In this document: positions 33,458 to 41,456 of the stretch, piece by piece
How positions within the stretch are numbered: the stretch's first letter is position 1
Layout of the letters: every line of letters begins with the position of its first letter
From: CAZPNX01 sp964588285
Lineage (GTDB): Bacteria > Edwardsbacteria > AC1 > EtOH8
NCBI GenBank assembly: GCA_964588285.1
Contig: CAZPNX010000011.1
Coordinates: 1-64,000, forward strand
Length of the DNA: 64,000 nucleotides
Reading direction: 5' to 3'
The notes under the pieces: model-generated
The model's input: the letters and a program-made list of their open reading frames with translations, nothing else
Told to the model about the DNA's origin: nothing
Databases searched by the model: none
Made by a program: the position numbers and the translations under genes

Positions 33458-36004
33458 ATGAAAAGTCCATCCTGGTTCGTTCTGGCCCTGGCGGCCCTGA
33501 TGATGGCGGCCACGGCTCCGGCCGAAAAAGTCAAGATCTACACCGGCATCCCAGGTTCGGATCAATACTACTGTGGTAACGTCCCGGCCGGCGGTCCCAG
33601 CGACGACTGGACGGCCTTCGGAACCATGCCCGCAAGCCTGATGGACATCATGGTCTGCAGCGACGGGAAGTACATCTATGTCGCCGGTGGCTACCCCAGC
33701 ACTACGGCTTTCAACCGGTACGACCCGCTGCGCAACCAATGGACGTCTTTGAGTGCCCTGCCTATGGAGCTGGCTGTTGGAGCGGCCGCGGTTATCGGGG
33801 ACACCCTCTATGTGGTGGGGGGGTATAATTATGGATCATCGGCAATGATCGACACCATGTTCAAGTATTCCATATCCTCCAATTCATGGACCGGGGCCCC
33901 TGGAAACCATAGCGGAAATTACTGGGCTCCGGAGATGGCGGCCCTCAAGGGCAAGCTCTATTTCATAGGAGGCAATCCCTCTCCAGGCAATAGCGCTCCA
34001 TCCCAGCAGGTCTGGATCTACACGCCTGGGGCGGGGTGGTCATTGGGTGATTCCCTAAATTTGGGTCGGGTTTTTTTGCAAGCGGCGGTTTACCATGACA
34101 CCATCTGGGTAGCCGGAGGCGCGGACAACATGGGCGCCAGCGGCTTGACCGAATTTTTTGATCCGGTGACCAATCAATGGGTGGTAAACACAGGTGTTTT
34201 CCCCAATATGCCCACCGCAGTCTGGGGCGCCGCCCAGGGCGTGGCCGAGGACCGCTTCGTTATCTTCTCCGGTGTCCAGCCCGACGGGAACCTTCACGGC
34301 TACTGCCAGTATTTCAACTTCGCCACCAAGACCTGGGAGACCCCGGAGGCCATCAGCATGCCCCGCTACCGGTTGGACGGCTGCGGGTTTCTAAAGCGGG
34401 CTGCCTTCGCCCTAGGCGGCGCCAGCGGAGGCTGGACTCAGACCAACAGCGTTCAGTACAAGAACCTAGGAACGTCGCCCGACGCCGCGGTGCTGAGCAT
34501 CGTCGACCCCAAGTTTCCTACCTACCCGGGCGGTTACGTTGTCCCGGGCACGGTCAGGGTGGCCAACTTGAGCGACGCCCCGGCCACCGTGCCGGCCCGC
34601 CTGCATGTGGCCTACCTGGGGGGCTGGACTTATGACCAGACGGTGAACGTTGACCTGCCCGCCTTCCACGATACCACCTTCACTTTTGTCTCAGGTAACA
34701 TAGGTACCGTGGGAGACCAATACGCCTTTGAGTACACCGCCGGGCTGGCCGGGGACGCCAACCCGTCCAACGATACCCTGATTCGCTTCGTCAGCGTCAG
34801 CGCCTGGCAGGCGGCGCCGCAGAACGTTCCTTACGGCGTAATTGGCTACGGTGCCGGATACGGTATCGGCCCCAACGGGCATCCCACAGTATTCGTGGCT
34901 GGCGGGTATACTGGTTACACGATAGATTCTTGTATCGGCTATGACTTGACCGACAACGTCTGGATCAACTTTGCGCATATGCCACTGGCCAGTAGATATC
35001 CAGCTTCGGTCACTTGCAACGGCAAGCTTTATTTCATGGGTGCATGGTCGGCTGGAACCAACAACTACATTTTCGACATGTCTGCCAACAATTGGACTAC
35101 AGGCGCACCCATACCATATGGAACTCAGTCGCCATGCGCCGTAGTTTATAAAGGAAATTACATCTATCTGCTCGGCGGCGGCAACGGCTGGACGCCCCAG
35201 AAATATGTCCAGGTTTACGACATCATGGCCAACACCTGGAGCCAGGCCACGCCAATGCCGCAGGGTCGTATCGGCGGGGCGGCGGCCTGCATCGGAGACC
35301 GCTACCTAGTCTACAGTGGCGGCTGCGATGCGACAGGGTGGGGGCGGACTAATACCTGGGTGGGCGAGATAGACCCATATGACCCCACGGTCATCGTTTG
35401 GAGGGAAACCTCGCCCAATCCCAGCGGTGGAAACTACCGGGTGGGATATGCCACGCTCGATGACGTTCTGTTCATAGCCGGCGGGTTCGACAGCACAGGC
35501 ACGATGCAAAAAACTGCCACCGTGGCCTACAACCCAGAGCACGACGCCTGGCTTTCGCTGGCCGGCAAGATCACCGGCATGAGCAATATTGCCTGCCCGG
35601 TGGGCCCTTACGGCGTCTACGTTCCCGGGGGGTACCAGAGCGGAAGTTACCTCAACACCTTCGAGATCTACTCCATGATGCCGCACCAGACCGGGGTGGA
35701 GGGAAGTCCGGCCGAAAAGCCTTTGTCGCCCAAGCTGGCGCTGGGGGTCAAGCCCAACCCGTTCAAGGAACACGCCACCATCAGCTTTCAAATACCGGCC
35801 ACCGGGCAAGCGGAGCTGGCGGTCTATAACCTGGCCGGGCAGAAGGTCAGAACGCTGCTTAACGGCCGGATGCTGGCCGGAGAGCATGGATTTATCTGGG
35901 ACGGCCGGGACGGCTCTGGCAAGCAGGCGGCTTCGGGCACGTACTTGGTGGTCCTCAAATCCGGCGGACAACAGATAAGTAAACGTTTGGTGATGATCAA
36001 GTAG
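33458..36004 (+). CDS. Secreted double kelch-propeller protein with C-terminal sorting module
   Basis: The 848-residue protein starts with a signal peptide (F-V-L-A-L-A-A-L-M-M-A-A-T-A-P-A). Residues ~45-340 hold kelch blades, each with a G-G doublet and a W about ten residues later (Y-V-A-G-G-Y, Y-V-V-G-G-Y-N-Y, Y-F-I-G-G-N). Residues ~345-450 form an Ig/CARDB-like beta domain. A second kelch propeller covers ~460-745 (Y-L-L-G-G-G-N-G-W, F-I-A-G-G-F). The last 85 residues are a FlgD/Por-type sorting module (K-P-N-P-F, Y-N-L-A-G-Q-K-V, W-D-G-R-D-G-S-G, L-V-M-I-K). It is probably surface-displayed and binds a glycan or protein. It has its own promoter and terminator. Confidence 0.88.
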   Translation: MKSPSWFVLALAALMMAATAPAEKVKIYTGIPGSDQYYCGNVPAGGPSDDWTAFGTMPASLMDIMVCSDGKYIYVAGGYPSTTAFNRYDPLRNQWTSLSALPMELAVGAAAVIGDTLYVVGGYNYGSSAMIDTMFKYSISSNSWTGAPGNHSGNYWAPEMAALKGKLYFIGGNPSPGNSAPSQQVWIYTPGAGWSLGDSLNLGRVFLQAAVYHDTIWVAGGADNMGASGLTEFFDPVTNQWVVNTGVFPNMPTAVWGAAQGVAEDRFVIFSGVQPDGNLHGYCQYFNFATKTWETPEAISMPRYRLDGCGFLKRAAFALGGASGGWTQTNSVQYKNLGTSPDAAVLSIVDPKFPTYPGGYVVPGTVRVANLSDAPATVPARLHVAYLGGWTYDQTVNVDLPAFHDTTFTFVSGNIGTVGDQYAFEYTAGLAGDANPSNDTLIRFVSVSAWQAAPQNVPYGVIGYGAGYGIGPNGHPTVFVAGGYTGYTIDSCIGYDLTDNVWINFAHMPLASRYPASVTCNGKLYFMGAWSAGTNNYIFDMSANNWTTGAPIPYGTQSPCAVVYKGNYIYLLGGGNGWTPQKYVQVYDIMANTWSQATPMPQGRIGGAAACIGDRYLVYSGGCDATGWGRTNTWVGEIDPYDPTVIVWRETSPNPSGGNYRVGYATLDDVLFIAGGFDSTGTMQKTATVAYNPEHDAWLSLAGKITGMSNIACPVGPYGVYVPGGYQSGSYLNTFEIYSMMPHQTGVEGSPAEKPLSPKLALGVKPNPFKEHATISFQIPATGQAELAVYNLAGQKVRTLLNGRMLAGEHGFIWDGRDGSGKQAASGTYLVVLKSGGQQISKRLVMIK

Positions 36005-36021
36005 GCTCAGGCTGGCATCTG

Positions 36022-36050
36022 AAAAGGGGCGCTGGAAAAGCGCCCCTTTT
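36022..36050 (+). terminator. Intrinsic terminator after the kelch gene
   Basis: AAAAGGGGCGCT (36022-36033) pairs with AGCGCCCCTTTT (36039-36050), a 12-bp stem with a 5-nt loop and a T-rich end. The A-run on the left also allows use in the opposite direction. Confidence 0.88.
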
Positions 36051-36053
36051 CTC

Positions 36054-36082
36054 TTGTAAAACGAAAAGAATTTGGCTACAAT
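36054..36082 (+). promoter_or_regulatory. Promoter for the nucleotide cyclase operon
   Basis: TTGTAA (36054-36059), a 17-bp spacer and TACAAT (36077-36082, 5 of 6). It lies directly after the kelch terminator and about 30 nt ahead of the ATG at 36118. Confidence 0.55.
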
Positions 36083-36117
36083 AATGGCAGGATGGTAATA
36101 ATACCTGAGGTGCCAAC

Positions 36118-36774
36118 ATGCTGAAATCGACAGGGAGAAAGTTCCGTTCCGTAGTGCTGGGTCCGTCCCAGAGGCGGCTGGAGCAATTGATTCGGCGGCG
36201 GACGATGCCGGAAGCCGACAAGCGTCAGATCGACCGGCGCATCTGGCGATTGTTCGGCGGCCGGTGGTGCGTCATGTTCACTGACCTCTCCGGCTTTTCG
36301 CGTCACGTGGCCCGCTACGGCATCATCCATTTCCTGCAGAACATCTACGCCTCGGAGTGCATCCTAAGGCCCATCATCGAGAAGCATGGGGGACTGGTGC
36401 TCAAATTCGAAGGCGACAGTCTTTTGGCGGTTTTTCCAGATCCCAGAGACGCGGCCAAGGCCGCGGTGGAGATGCAGCAGGCCTGCCAAGGCTATAACCA
36501 GAAAAAGCGTCCCGAGGACAAGGTGCTTCTTTGCGCGGGCATCGGCTATGGTCCGATGCTGAGGGTGGGGAACTTCGACATCTTTGGGGCCGAGGTCAAC
36601 GCGGCCGCCAAGCTGGGCGAGGACATGGCCAGGAGCGGCGAGATCCTGGTGACCGGGAACGTCAAAAAGATCTTGGGCCATATGTCCGGTTTCACCTTTA
36701 CCAAGCTGGCCAAGGCGCCGCCTGGGGCGAAAACTGCCTATCGGCTGAGATCAAAGATTAAGGCCGGATCATGA
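36118..36774 (+). CDS. Class III adenylate cyclase-like protein
   Basis: The 218-residue protein is little more than one catalytic domain after a 45-residue basic start; there is no signal peptide or receptor domain. The two metal-binding aspartates are present: D56 in F-T-D-L-S-G-F and D100 in K-F-E-G-D-S. The residues that select ATP, K96 and D154 (F-D-I-F-G), are also present, pointing to cAMP as product. The transition-state motif N-x-x-x-R is changed to N161-A-A-A-K165, so activity may be reduced or altered. A Crp-type receptor is encoded at 51310. The stop overlaps the next gene by 4 bp. Confidence 0.85.
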   Translation: MLKSTGRKFRSVVLGPSQRRLEQLIRRRTMPEADKRQIDRRIWRLFGGRWCVMFTDLSGFSRHVARYGIIHFLQNIYASECILRPIIEKHGGLVLKFEGDSLLAVFPDPRDAAKAAVEMQQACQGYNQKKRPEDKVLLCAGIGYGPMLRVGNFDIFGAEVNAAAKLGEDMARSGEILVTGNVKKILGHMSGFTFTKLAKAPPGAKTAYRLRSKIKAGS

Positions 36775-37409
36775 AAATCAACTGGGCCAGCAGGGCAGGT
36801 TTGGTTATCACGGCTTTCTGGCTGGCCTCATGCTCGGCTCCCTATGTCAGCCGCCGAGAGGTCCAGGAGGGCGAGCTGGCGACCAGGCGGGAGATAGTCC
36901 AGAAGGCCCAGGAGCTTCTGGACGTCAAGGATCTGAAGTCCCTGGGGCACGGATTCAAGAACGACTGCTCGGGCTTTGTCCACGGGGTTTATCTGATGGC
37001 GGGACGAAGGATAGAATACCGTCATATCCGCAGCAACCGCAGCCTTTCGGAATCGCTCTATCGGACGCTGCGGGATCGGGGGCTGACATTCTCTGATGGT
37101 TGCCCCAACATCGGGGACGTGGCTTTCTACTGGAATACCCTCTCGGACATGAACGCCGATGGCATCACCCACCTGGCCTTAGTGGAAAGGGTGGATGACG
37201 ACGGCACAGTGCATCTCCTTCATTATGCCTCGGGCCGGGTGTCCCGGCTGCGGATGAATCTCAAACATCCTAAGGATCGGGCCGACGGATCGGGTCGGAT
37301 TATAAACGACTATCTTAGGCGTTCGGAGTCCGGATCGCCGCGGCGGGATTATTTGGCGGGAAACCTGTTTGCCGCTTACGGGGACCTGTACCGTTACACC
37401 GGGCGTTAG
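36771..37409 (+). CDS. NlpC/P60- or CHAP-like lipoprotein
   Basis: The 212-residue protein has a lipoprotein signal ending in W-L-A-S-C (C21). The mature part holds a papain-like amidase pattern: N-D-C-S-G-F-V-H-G-V-Y with the nucleophile C66, G-D-V-A-F-Y-W near 112, and I-T-H-L-A-L-V-E-R-V with the catalytic histidine near 131. These enzymes cut peptide bonds in peptidoglycan stem peptides. A role in cell-wall remodelling at the envelope is likely. It starts inside the stop of the cyclase gene (ATGA). Confidence 0.82.
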   Translation: MKINWASRAGLVITAFWLASCSAPYVSRREVQEGELATRREIVQKAQELLDVKDLKSLGHGFKNDCSGFVHGVYLMAGRRIEYRHIRSNRSLSESLYRTLRDRGLTFSDGCPNIGDVAFYWNTLSDMNADGITHLALVERVDDDGTVHLLHYASGRVSRLRMNLKHPKDRADGSGRIINDYLRRSESGSPRRDYLAGNLFAAYGDLYRYTGR

Positions 37410-37478
37410 CCAGAAAACTGTTGCAGGATCGGCGGATTTATTGTAACATTCTAAGATAAATTTCTGTCTCCAAAAAAC

Positions 37479-38786
37479 ATGCCGGCCATTGATCCCTCCA
37501 AACGGGCTTGGGTGGTCTCGGTGGACATGGGCTACGGCCACCAGCGGGCCGCCTATCCCCTAAACGAGATCGCCAACGAGCGCATCATCACCGCCAACAA
37601 CGACCAGATGGTCTCGGACCGGGAGCGCTCCATCTGGCACTGGACCCGGGTGGGCTACGAGACGGTCTCCCGCCTCAAGGGCCTCCCCTTTTTGGGAAAA
37701 CTTATCTTCGGATTCTACGACAGCCTGCAATCCATCGCGCCCTTCTATCCCTTCAAGGTGGACTCCCGGCCCACCCCGACGGTGCGCCGCCTCAAGCGGC
37801 TGATAAAGCGCTGGGGGCTCTGTCAGAGCCTGATCGACTATGTGAAACGGGAGGACCTGCCGTTGGTGGCCACCCACTTCATCCCGGCCTTAGCCGCCGA
37901 CTATCTGGGTTTGGAGAGAATATACTGCGTGGTCACCGACACCGACATCAACCGGGCCTGGGCCATAGACCGGCCGCAGAATACCAGGATCACCTACCTG
38001 GCCCCCAGCCGCCACGCCACCATGAGGCTGCGCCAGTACGGAGTGCCTGAGGAAAGGATCGTCTTCACCGGCTTTCCCTTGCCCCGGGAGAATTTGGGCG
38101 GCCCCGACCAGCCGGTGCTCAAGCAGGACCTGGCCCAGCGCCTGCCCAACTTGGACCCCAACCGTAAGTTTCTTTCCAAGTACGAGGAGACGGTCAAAAA
38201 ACATCTGGGCTGCCTGCCGTCGCGCAGCGGACATCCCCTGACCCTGACCTACATGGTGGGCGGGGCCGGGGCCCAGAGCGAAATCGGGATCACCTTGGTC
38301 AAATCGCTTTTGGGGAAGATCCAGCAGGGTAAGATCCAAGTGAACTTGGTGGCCGGTACCAGGCTGGACGTGGCCTCCTACTTCAACCGGGAGCTGGATG
38401 CCCTGGGGGTGAAGTCGGACGGGCGTTCGGGGGTCAAGGTGATCTACGCCTTGGACAAGCGGGCCTACTTTGCCGCCTTCAACCAGGAGCTGCACACCAC
38501 CGACATCATCTGGACCAAGCCTTCGGAGATGTCGTTTTACACGGCCTTGGGGATACCCATTATCATCGCTCCGCCGGTGGGGGCCCATGAAAAATTCAAC
38601 CAGCAGTGGCTTAGCCACATCGGCTCCGGCTTTGTCCAGGAGGACCCAAAATACGTGGATCAGTGGCTGTTCTACGTTCTGGAGACCGGAAAATACGCCG
38701 AGGCCGCCTGGGACGGCTTCATGGAGGCGCCCAGCCTGGGGACCTATCAAATTGAAAAAGCCATCTTTGAAAAAACCGAAATTTAA
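37479..38786 (+). CDS. GT-B-fold protein related to MGDG synthase/MurG transferases
   Basis: The 435-residue protein has the outline of a GT28-like glycosyltransferase. The N-terminal glycine loop is V-D-M-G-Y-G-H-Q-R-A-A-Y, compare T-G-G-G-H in diacylglycerol sugar transferases. C-V-V-T-D-T-D-I-N-R-A-W follows near 150. The C-terminal donor-site segment I-W-T-K-P-S-E-M-S-F-Y-T-A-L-G-I-P-I-I-I-A-P ends with E-K-F-N-Q-Q-W (about 342-375). That would mean adding a sugar to a lipid, but the exact family is not one I can name and the substrate is unknown. A weak promoter (TTGCAG at 37431, GATAAA at 37455) may serve it. Confidence 0.65.
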   Translation: MPAIDPSKRAWVVSVDMGYGHQRAAYPLNEIANERIITANNDQMVSDRERSIWHWTRVGYETVSRLKGLPFLGKLIFGFYDSLQSIAPFYPFKVDSRPTPTVRRLKRLIKRWGLCQSLIDYVKREDLPLVATHFIPALAADYLGLERIYCVVTDTDINRAWAIDRPQNTRITYLAPSRHATMRLRQYGVPEERIVFTGFPLPRENLGGPDQPVLKQDLAQRLPNLDPNRKFLSKYEETVKKHLGCLPSRSGHPLTLTYMVGGAGAQSEIGITLVKSLLGKIQQGKIQVNLVAGTRLDVASYFNRELDALGVKSDGRSGVKVIYALDKRAYFAAFNQELHTTDIIWTKPSEMSFYTALGIPIIIAPPVGAHEKFNQQWLSHIGSGFVQEDPKYVDQWLFYVLETGKYAEAAWDGFMEAPSLGTYQIEKAIFEKTEI

Positions 38787-38880
38787 AATCCGAAATTAAA
38801 TCCGCCGGAGAGCAGACCGAACTTTCCTAGCCAGCAAAATGTTGTTTCGTGTTTCGATATCCGGATTTCGTATTTTTGGG
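38777..38880. repeat. AT-rich dispersed motif, two facing copies before glgP
   Basis: gaaatttaaaatccgaaatt (38782-38801) and, in the opposite sense, gtttcgatatccggatttcg (about 38851-38870) share the AAATCCGAAA core. They fill the spacer between the GT-B gene and glgP. Confidence 0.45.
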
Positions 38881-38881
38881 A

Positions 38882-41395
38882 ATGGTAGCACTGCAGCAGA
38901 TGCTTAATATGAACAACCGAAACGGAAAGAACGGGTCGGTGGCGGTGGCCAAGAAAGGCCTGGACAAGGCCTCCATCAAGCGCTCCTTCTGGGAGAACCT
39001 GACCTTCTCCCTGTCCAAAGACAAGTACTCGGCCACCAAGCGTGACTACTACCAGAGCCTGGCCTTGACGGTGCGCGACCGGCTGGTGGAGCGCTGGAGC
39101 CGCACCCAACAGGCTTATTATCAAACCGACGCCAAGCGGATCTATTACCTGTCGCTGGAGTTTTTGATCGGCAAGCTCCTCAAGTCCAGCCTGCTCAACC
39201 TGGGCATGGAGGAGGCGGCCGAGCAGGCCATGGAGGAAATGGGCTTCGATCTGGAAGACATCGCAGACACCGAATGGGACGCCGGACTGGGCAACGGCGG
39301 CCTGGGCCGGCTGGCCGCCTGTTATTTGGACTCCATGGCCACCCTGGGCCTGCCGGCCTACGGCTACGGCATCCTTTACGAGTACGGCATCTTCTTTCAG
39401 AAGATAGTGGGCGGCTACCAGGTGGAGACGCCGGACAACTGGATGCGCTACGGCAATCCCTGGATGCTGGCCCGGCCGGAAAACCTGTACCCGGTCAAAT
39501 TCTACGGACGGCCCGAGGTCTCCAAGCATCCCGACGGCCGGCCCCGCTTCGACTGGGTGGAGGCCGAGGAGGTGATGGCCATGGCCTACGATGTCCCGGT
39601 GCCGGGCTACGGCAACGGTACGGTCAACACCCTCCGGCTGTGGGCGGCCAAGTCCACCCGTGATTTCGATCTCCGCTACTTCAACAGCGGCGACTATGTG
39701 GCCGCGGTCGAGGGCAAAAACCAGAGCGAGAACCTGTCCCGGGTGCTCTACCCCTCGGACAGCTTCTATGCCGGACGTGAGCTGCGGCTCAAGCAGCAGT
39801 ATTTCTTCGTCTCGGCCACCCTGCAGGACGCTCTGCGCCGCTATAAGAAGGTGCACTCCGGCCTGGAAGGCTTCGCCGACAAGGTGTTCTTCCAGCTGAA
39901 CGACACCCATCCGGCCATCGCCATCCCGGAGATGATGCGTCTGCTGATGGACGAGGAGGGGTTGGAATGGGATCAGGCCTGGGAGATCACCAACCGGGTA
40001 TTCGGCTACACCAACCACACCGTTTTGCCCGAGGCCTTGGAACACTGGTCGGTGGCCATGGTCAGGAATCTGCTGCCCCGGCTGATGCAGATCATCGAGG
40101 AGATTAACCGGCGCTTTTTAGAACAGGTGGCCGCCAGATACCCCGGCGACCGGGAGCGCCTGGATAGGATGGCCATCATCGCCGGAGGCGACGACCCCCA
40201 GGTGCGGATGGCCCAACTGGCCATCGTCGGCAGCAGCCGGGTCAACGGGGTGGCCGAGCTGCACACCAAGATCCTCAAGACCAGGGTCTTCCCCGATTTC
40301 GACGAGTTCTATCCGGGCAAGATCATCAACATCACCAACGGCATCACCCACCGCCAGTGGCTCAAGAAGTGCAATCCGGACCTGGCCCGGCTGATAACCA
40401 AGCGCATCGGGCACGGCTGGATAGACTCCTTGGACGAGCTAAAACGGCTGGAGGAGCTGGCCGCGGATCGGCTGTTCCTGGAAAAATGGCAGATGGTCAA
40501 GCGCTCCAACAAACTGAAGCTGGCGGAATACATCAAGAAAAGCAACGGGCTGGACGTCTCCCTGTACTCCATGTACGACTGCCAGGTGAAGAGGTTCCAC
40601 GAATACAAGCGCCAGCTGTTGAACGCGCTGGGGGTGATCGCCCATTACCGCCGGATCAAGGCGGGACGGGGAAACGGCTGGGCCCCACGGACGGTGATCT
40701 TCTCGGGCAAAGCCGCGCCCAGCTACCAGATGGCCAAGCTGATAATCAAGCTCATCAACTCGGTGGCCGACACCGTCAACCGCGACCCCGAGGTGGGCGA
40801 CGCCCTGAAGGTGGTCTTTTTGGCCAACTACGGGGTCAGCCTGGCCGAGCTCATCATTCCGGCGGCCGACCTCTCCCAGCAGATCTCAACCGCCGGCTGG
40901 GAGGCCTCGGGCACCGGCAACATGAAATTCGCTCTAAACGGCGCCCTGACCATAGGCACTCTGGACGGGGCCAACATCGAGATCCGGGAAGCGGTGGGGG
41001 CGGACAATTTCTTCCTGTTCGGAATGACGGCAGAGGAGGTGGTGGAGAGACGCCGCCGCGGCTATCGTCCGGTAGAGGTCTACGAATCCCAGCCGGAGCT
41101 GCAGGCGGTGATCGACGACATCGCCCAGGGCCGGTTCTCTCCCCAGGAGCCGGGGCTCTTCAAACCCATCGTCGATTCGCTCTTGGGGGAGGACAAATTC
41201 ATGGTCCTGGCCGATTTCGCATCCTATCTGGAGTGTTTGGGACGGGTGAATGCCGCCTACCGCAACTGGGAGCAATGGGCCCGGATGTCGGTGTTCAATA
41301 CCGCCAACATGGGCCGCTTCTCCAGCGATCGTTCCGTTCGGGAATACAACCAGAAGATTTGGGGCCTGACCCCGGTGCCCATCGAGTCTGAATAG
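38882..41395 (+). CDS. glgP: Glycogen/maltodextrin phosphorylase
   Basis: This enzyme releases glucose-1-phosphate from the ends of glycogen or maltodextrins, using PLP. At about 837 residues it has full length. Landmarks are Y-Y-L-S-L-E-F-L-I-G, L-G-N-G-G-L-G-R-L-A-A-C near 135, F-Q-L-N-D-T-H-P, and E-A-S-G-T-G-N-M-K-F-A-L-N-G with the PLP lysine near residue 682. L-D-G-A-N-I-E-I completes the site. The start is uncertain: ATGs at 38882, 38900 and 38909 are all in frame, and the sequence further upstream is a repeat. It links storage polysaccharide to the phosphohexomutase at 3347. Confidence 0.95.
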   Translation: MVALQQMLNMNNRNGKNGSVAVAKKGLDKASIKRSFWENLTFSLSKDKYSATKRDYYQSLALTVRDRLVERWSRTQQAYYQTDAKRIYYLSLEFLIGKLLKSSLLNLGMEEAAEQAMEEMGFDLEDIADTEWDAGLGNGGLGRLAACYLDSMATLGLPAYGYGILYEYGIFFQKIVGGYQVETPDNWMRYGNPWMLARPENLYPVKFYGRPEVSKHPDGRPRFDWVEAEEVMAMAYDVPVPGYGNGTVNTLRLWAAKSTRDFDLRYFNSGDYVAAVEGKNQSENLSRVLYPSDSFYAGRELRLKQQYFFVSATLQDALRRYKKVHSGLEGFADKVFFQLNDTHPAIAIPEMMRLLMDEEGLEWDQAWEITNRVFGYTNHTVLPEALEHWSVAMVRNLLPRLMQIIEEINRRFLEQVAARYPGDRERLDRMAIIAGGDDPQVRMAQLAIVGSSRVNGVAELHTKILKTRVFPDFDEFYPGKIINITNGITHRQWLKKCNPDLARLITKRIGHGWIDSLDELKRLEELAADRLFLEKWQMVKRSNKLKLAEYIKKSNGLDVSLYSMYDCQVKRFHEYKRQLLNALGVIAHYRRIKAGRGNGWAPRTVIFSGKAAPSYQMAKLIIKLINSVADTVNRDPEVGDALKVVFLANYGVSLAELIIPAADLSQQISTAGWEASGTGNMKFALNGALTIGTLDGANIEIREAVGADNFFLFGMTAEEVVERRRRGYRPVEVYESQPELQAVIDDIAQGRFSPQEPGLFKPIVDSLLGEDKFMVLADFASYLECLGRVNAAYRNWEQWARMSVFNTANMGRFSSDRSVREYNQKIWGLTPVPIESE

Positions 41396-41456
41396 GCCGC
41401 CAAGCCGGCATAAAATAGCGCCCAACTATCACACAGCTGCAACAAAAGGAGCAAAA

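Noticed and set aside
33376..33579. Short plus-strand frame overlapping the kelch promoter and signal peptide
   Set aside because: It starts inside the promoter, is lysine/arginine-rich from AT-rich leader sequence and then runs out of frame through the kelch signal peptide.
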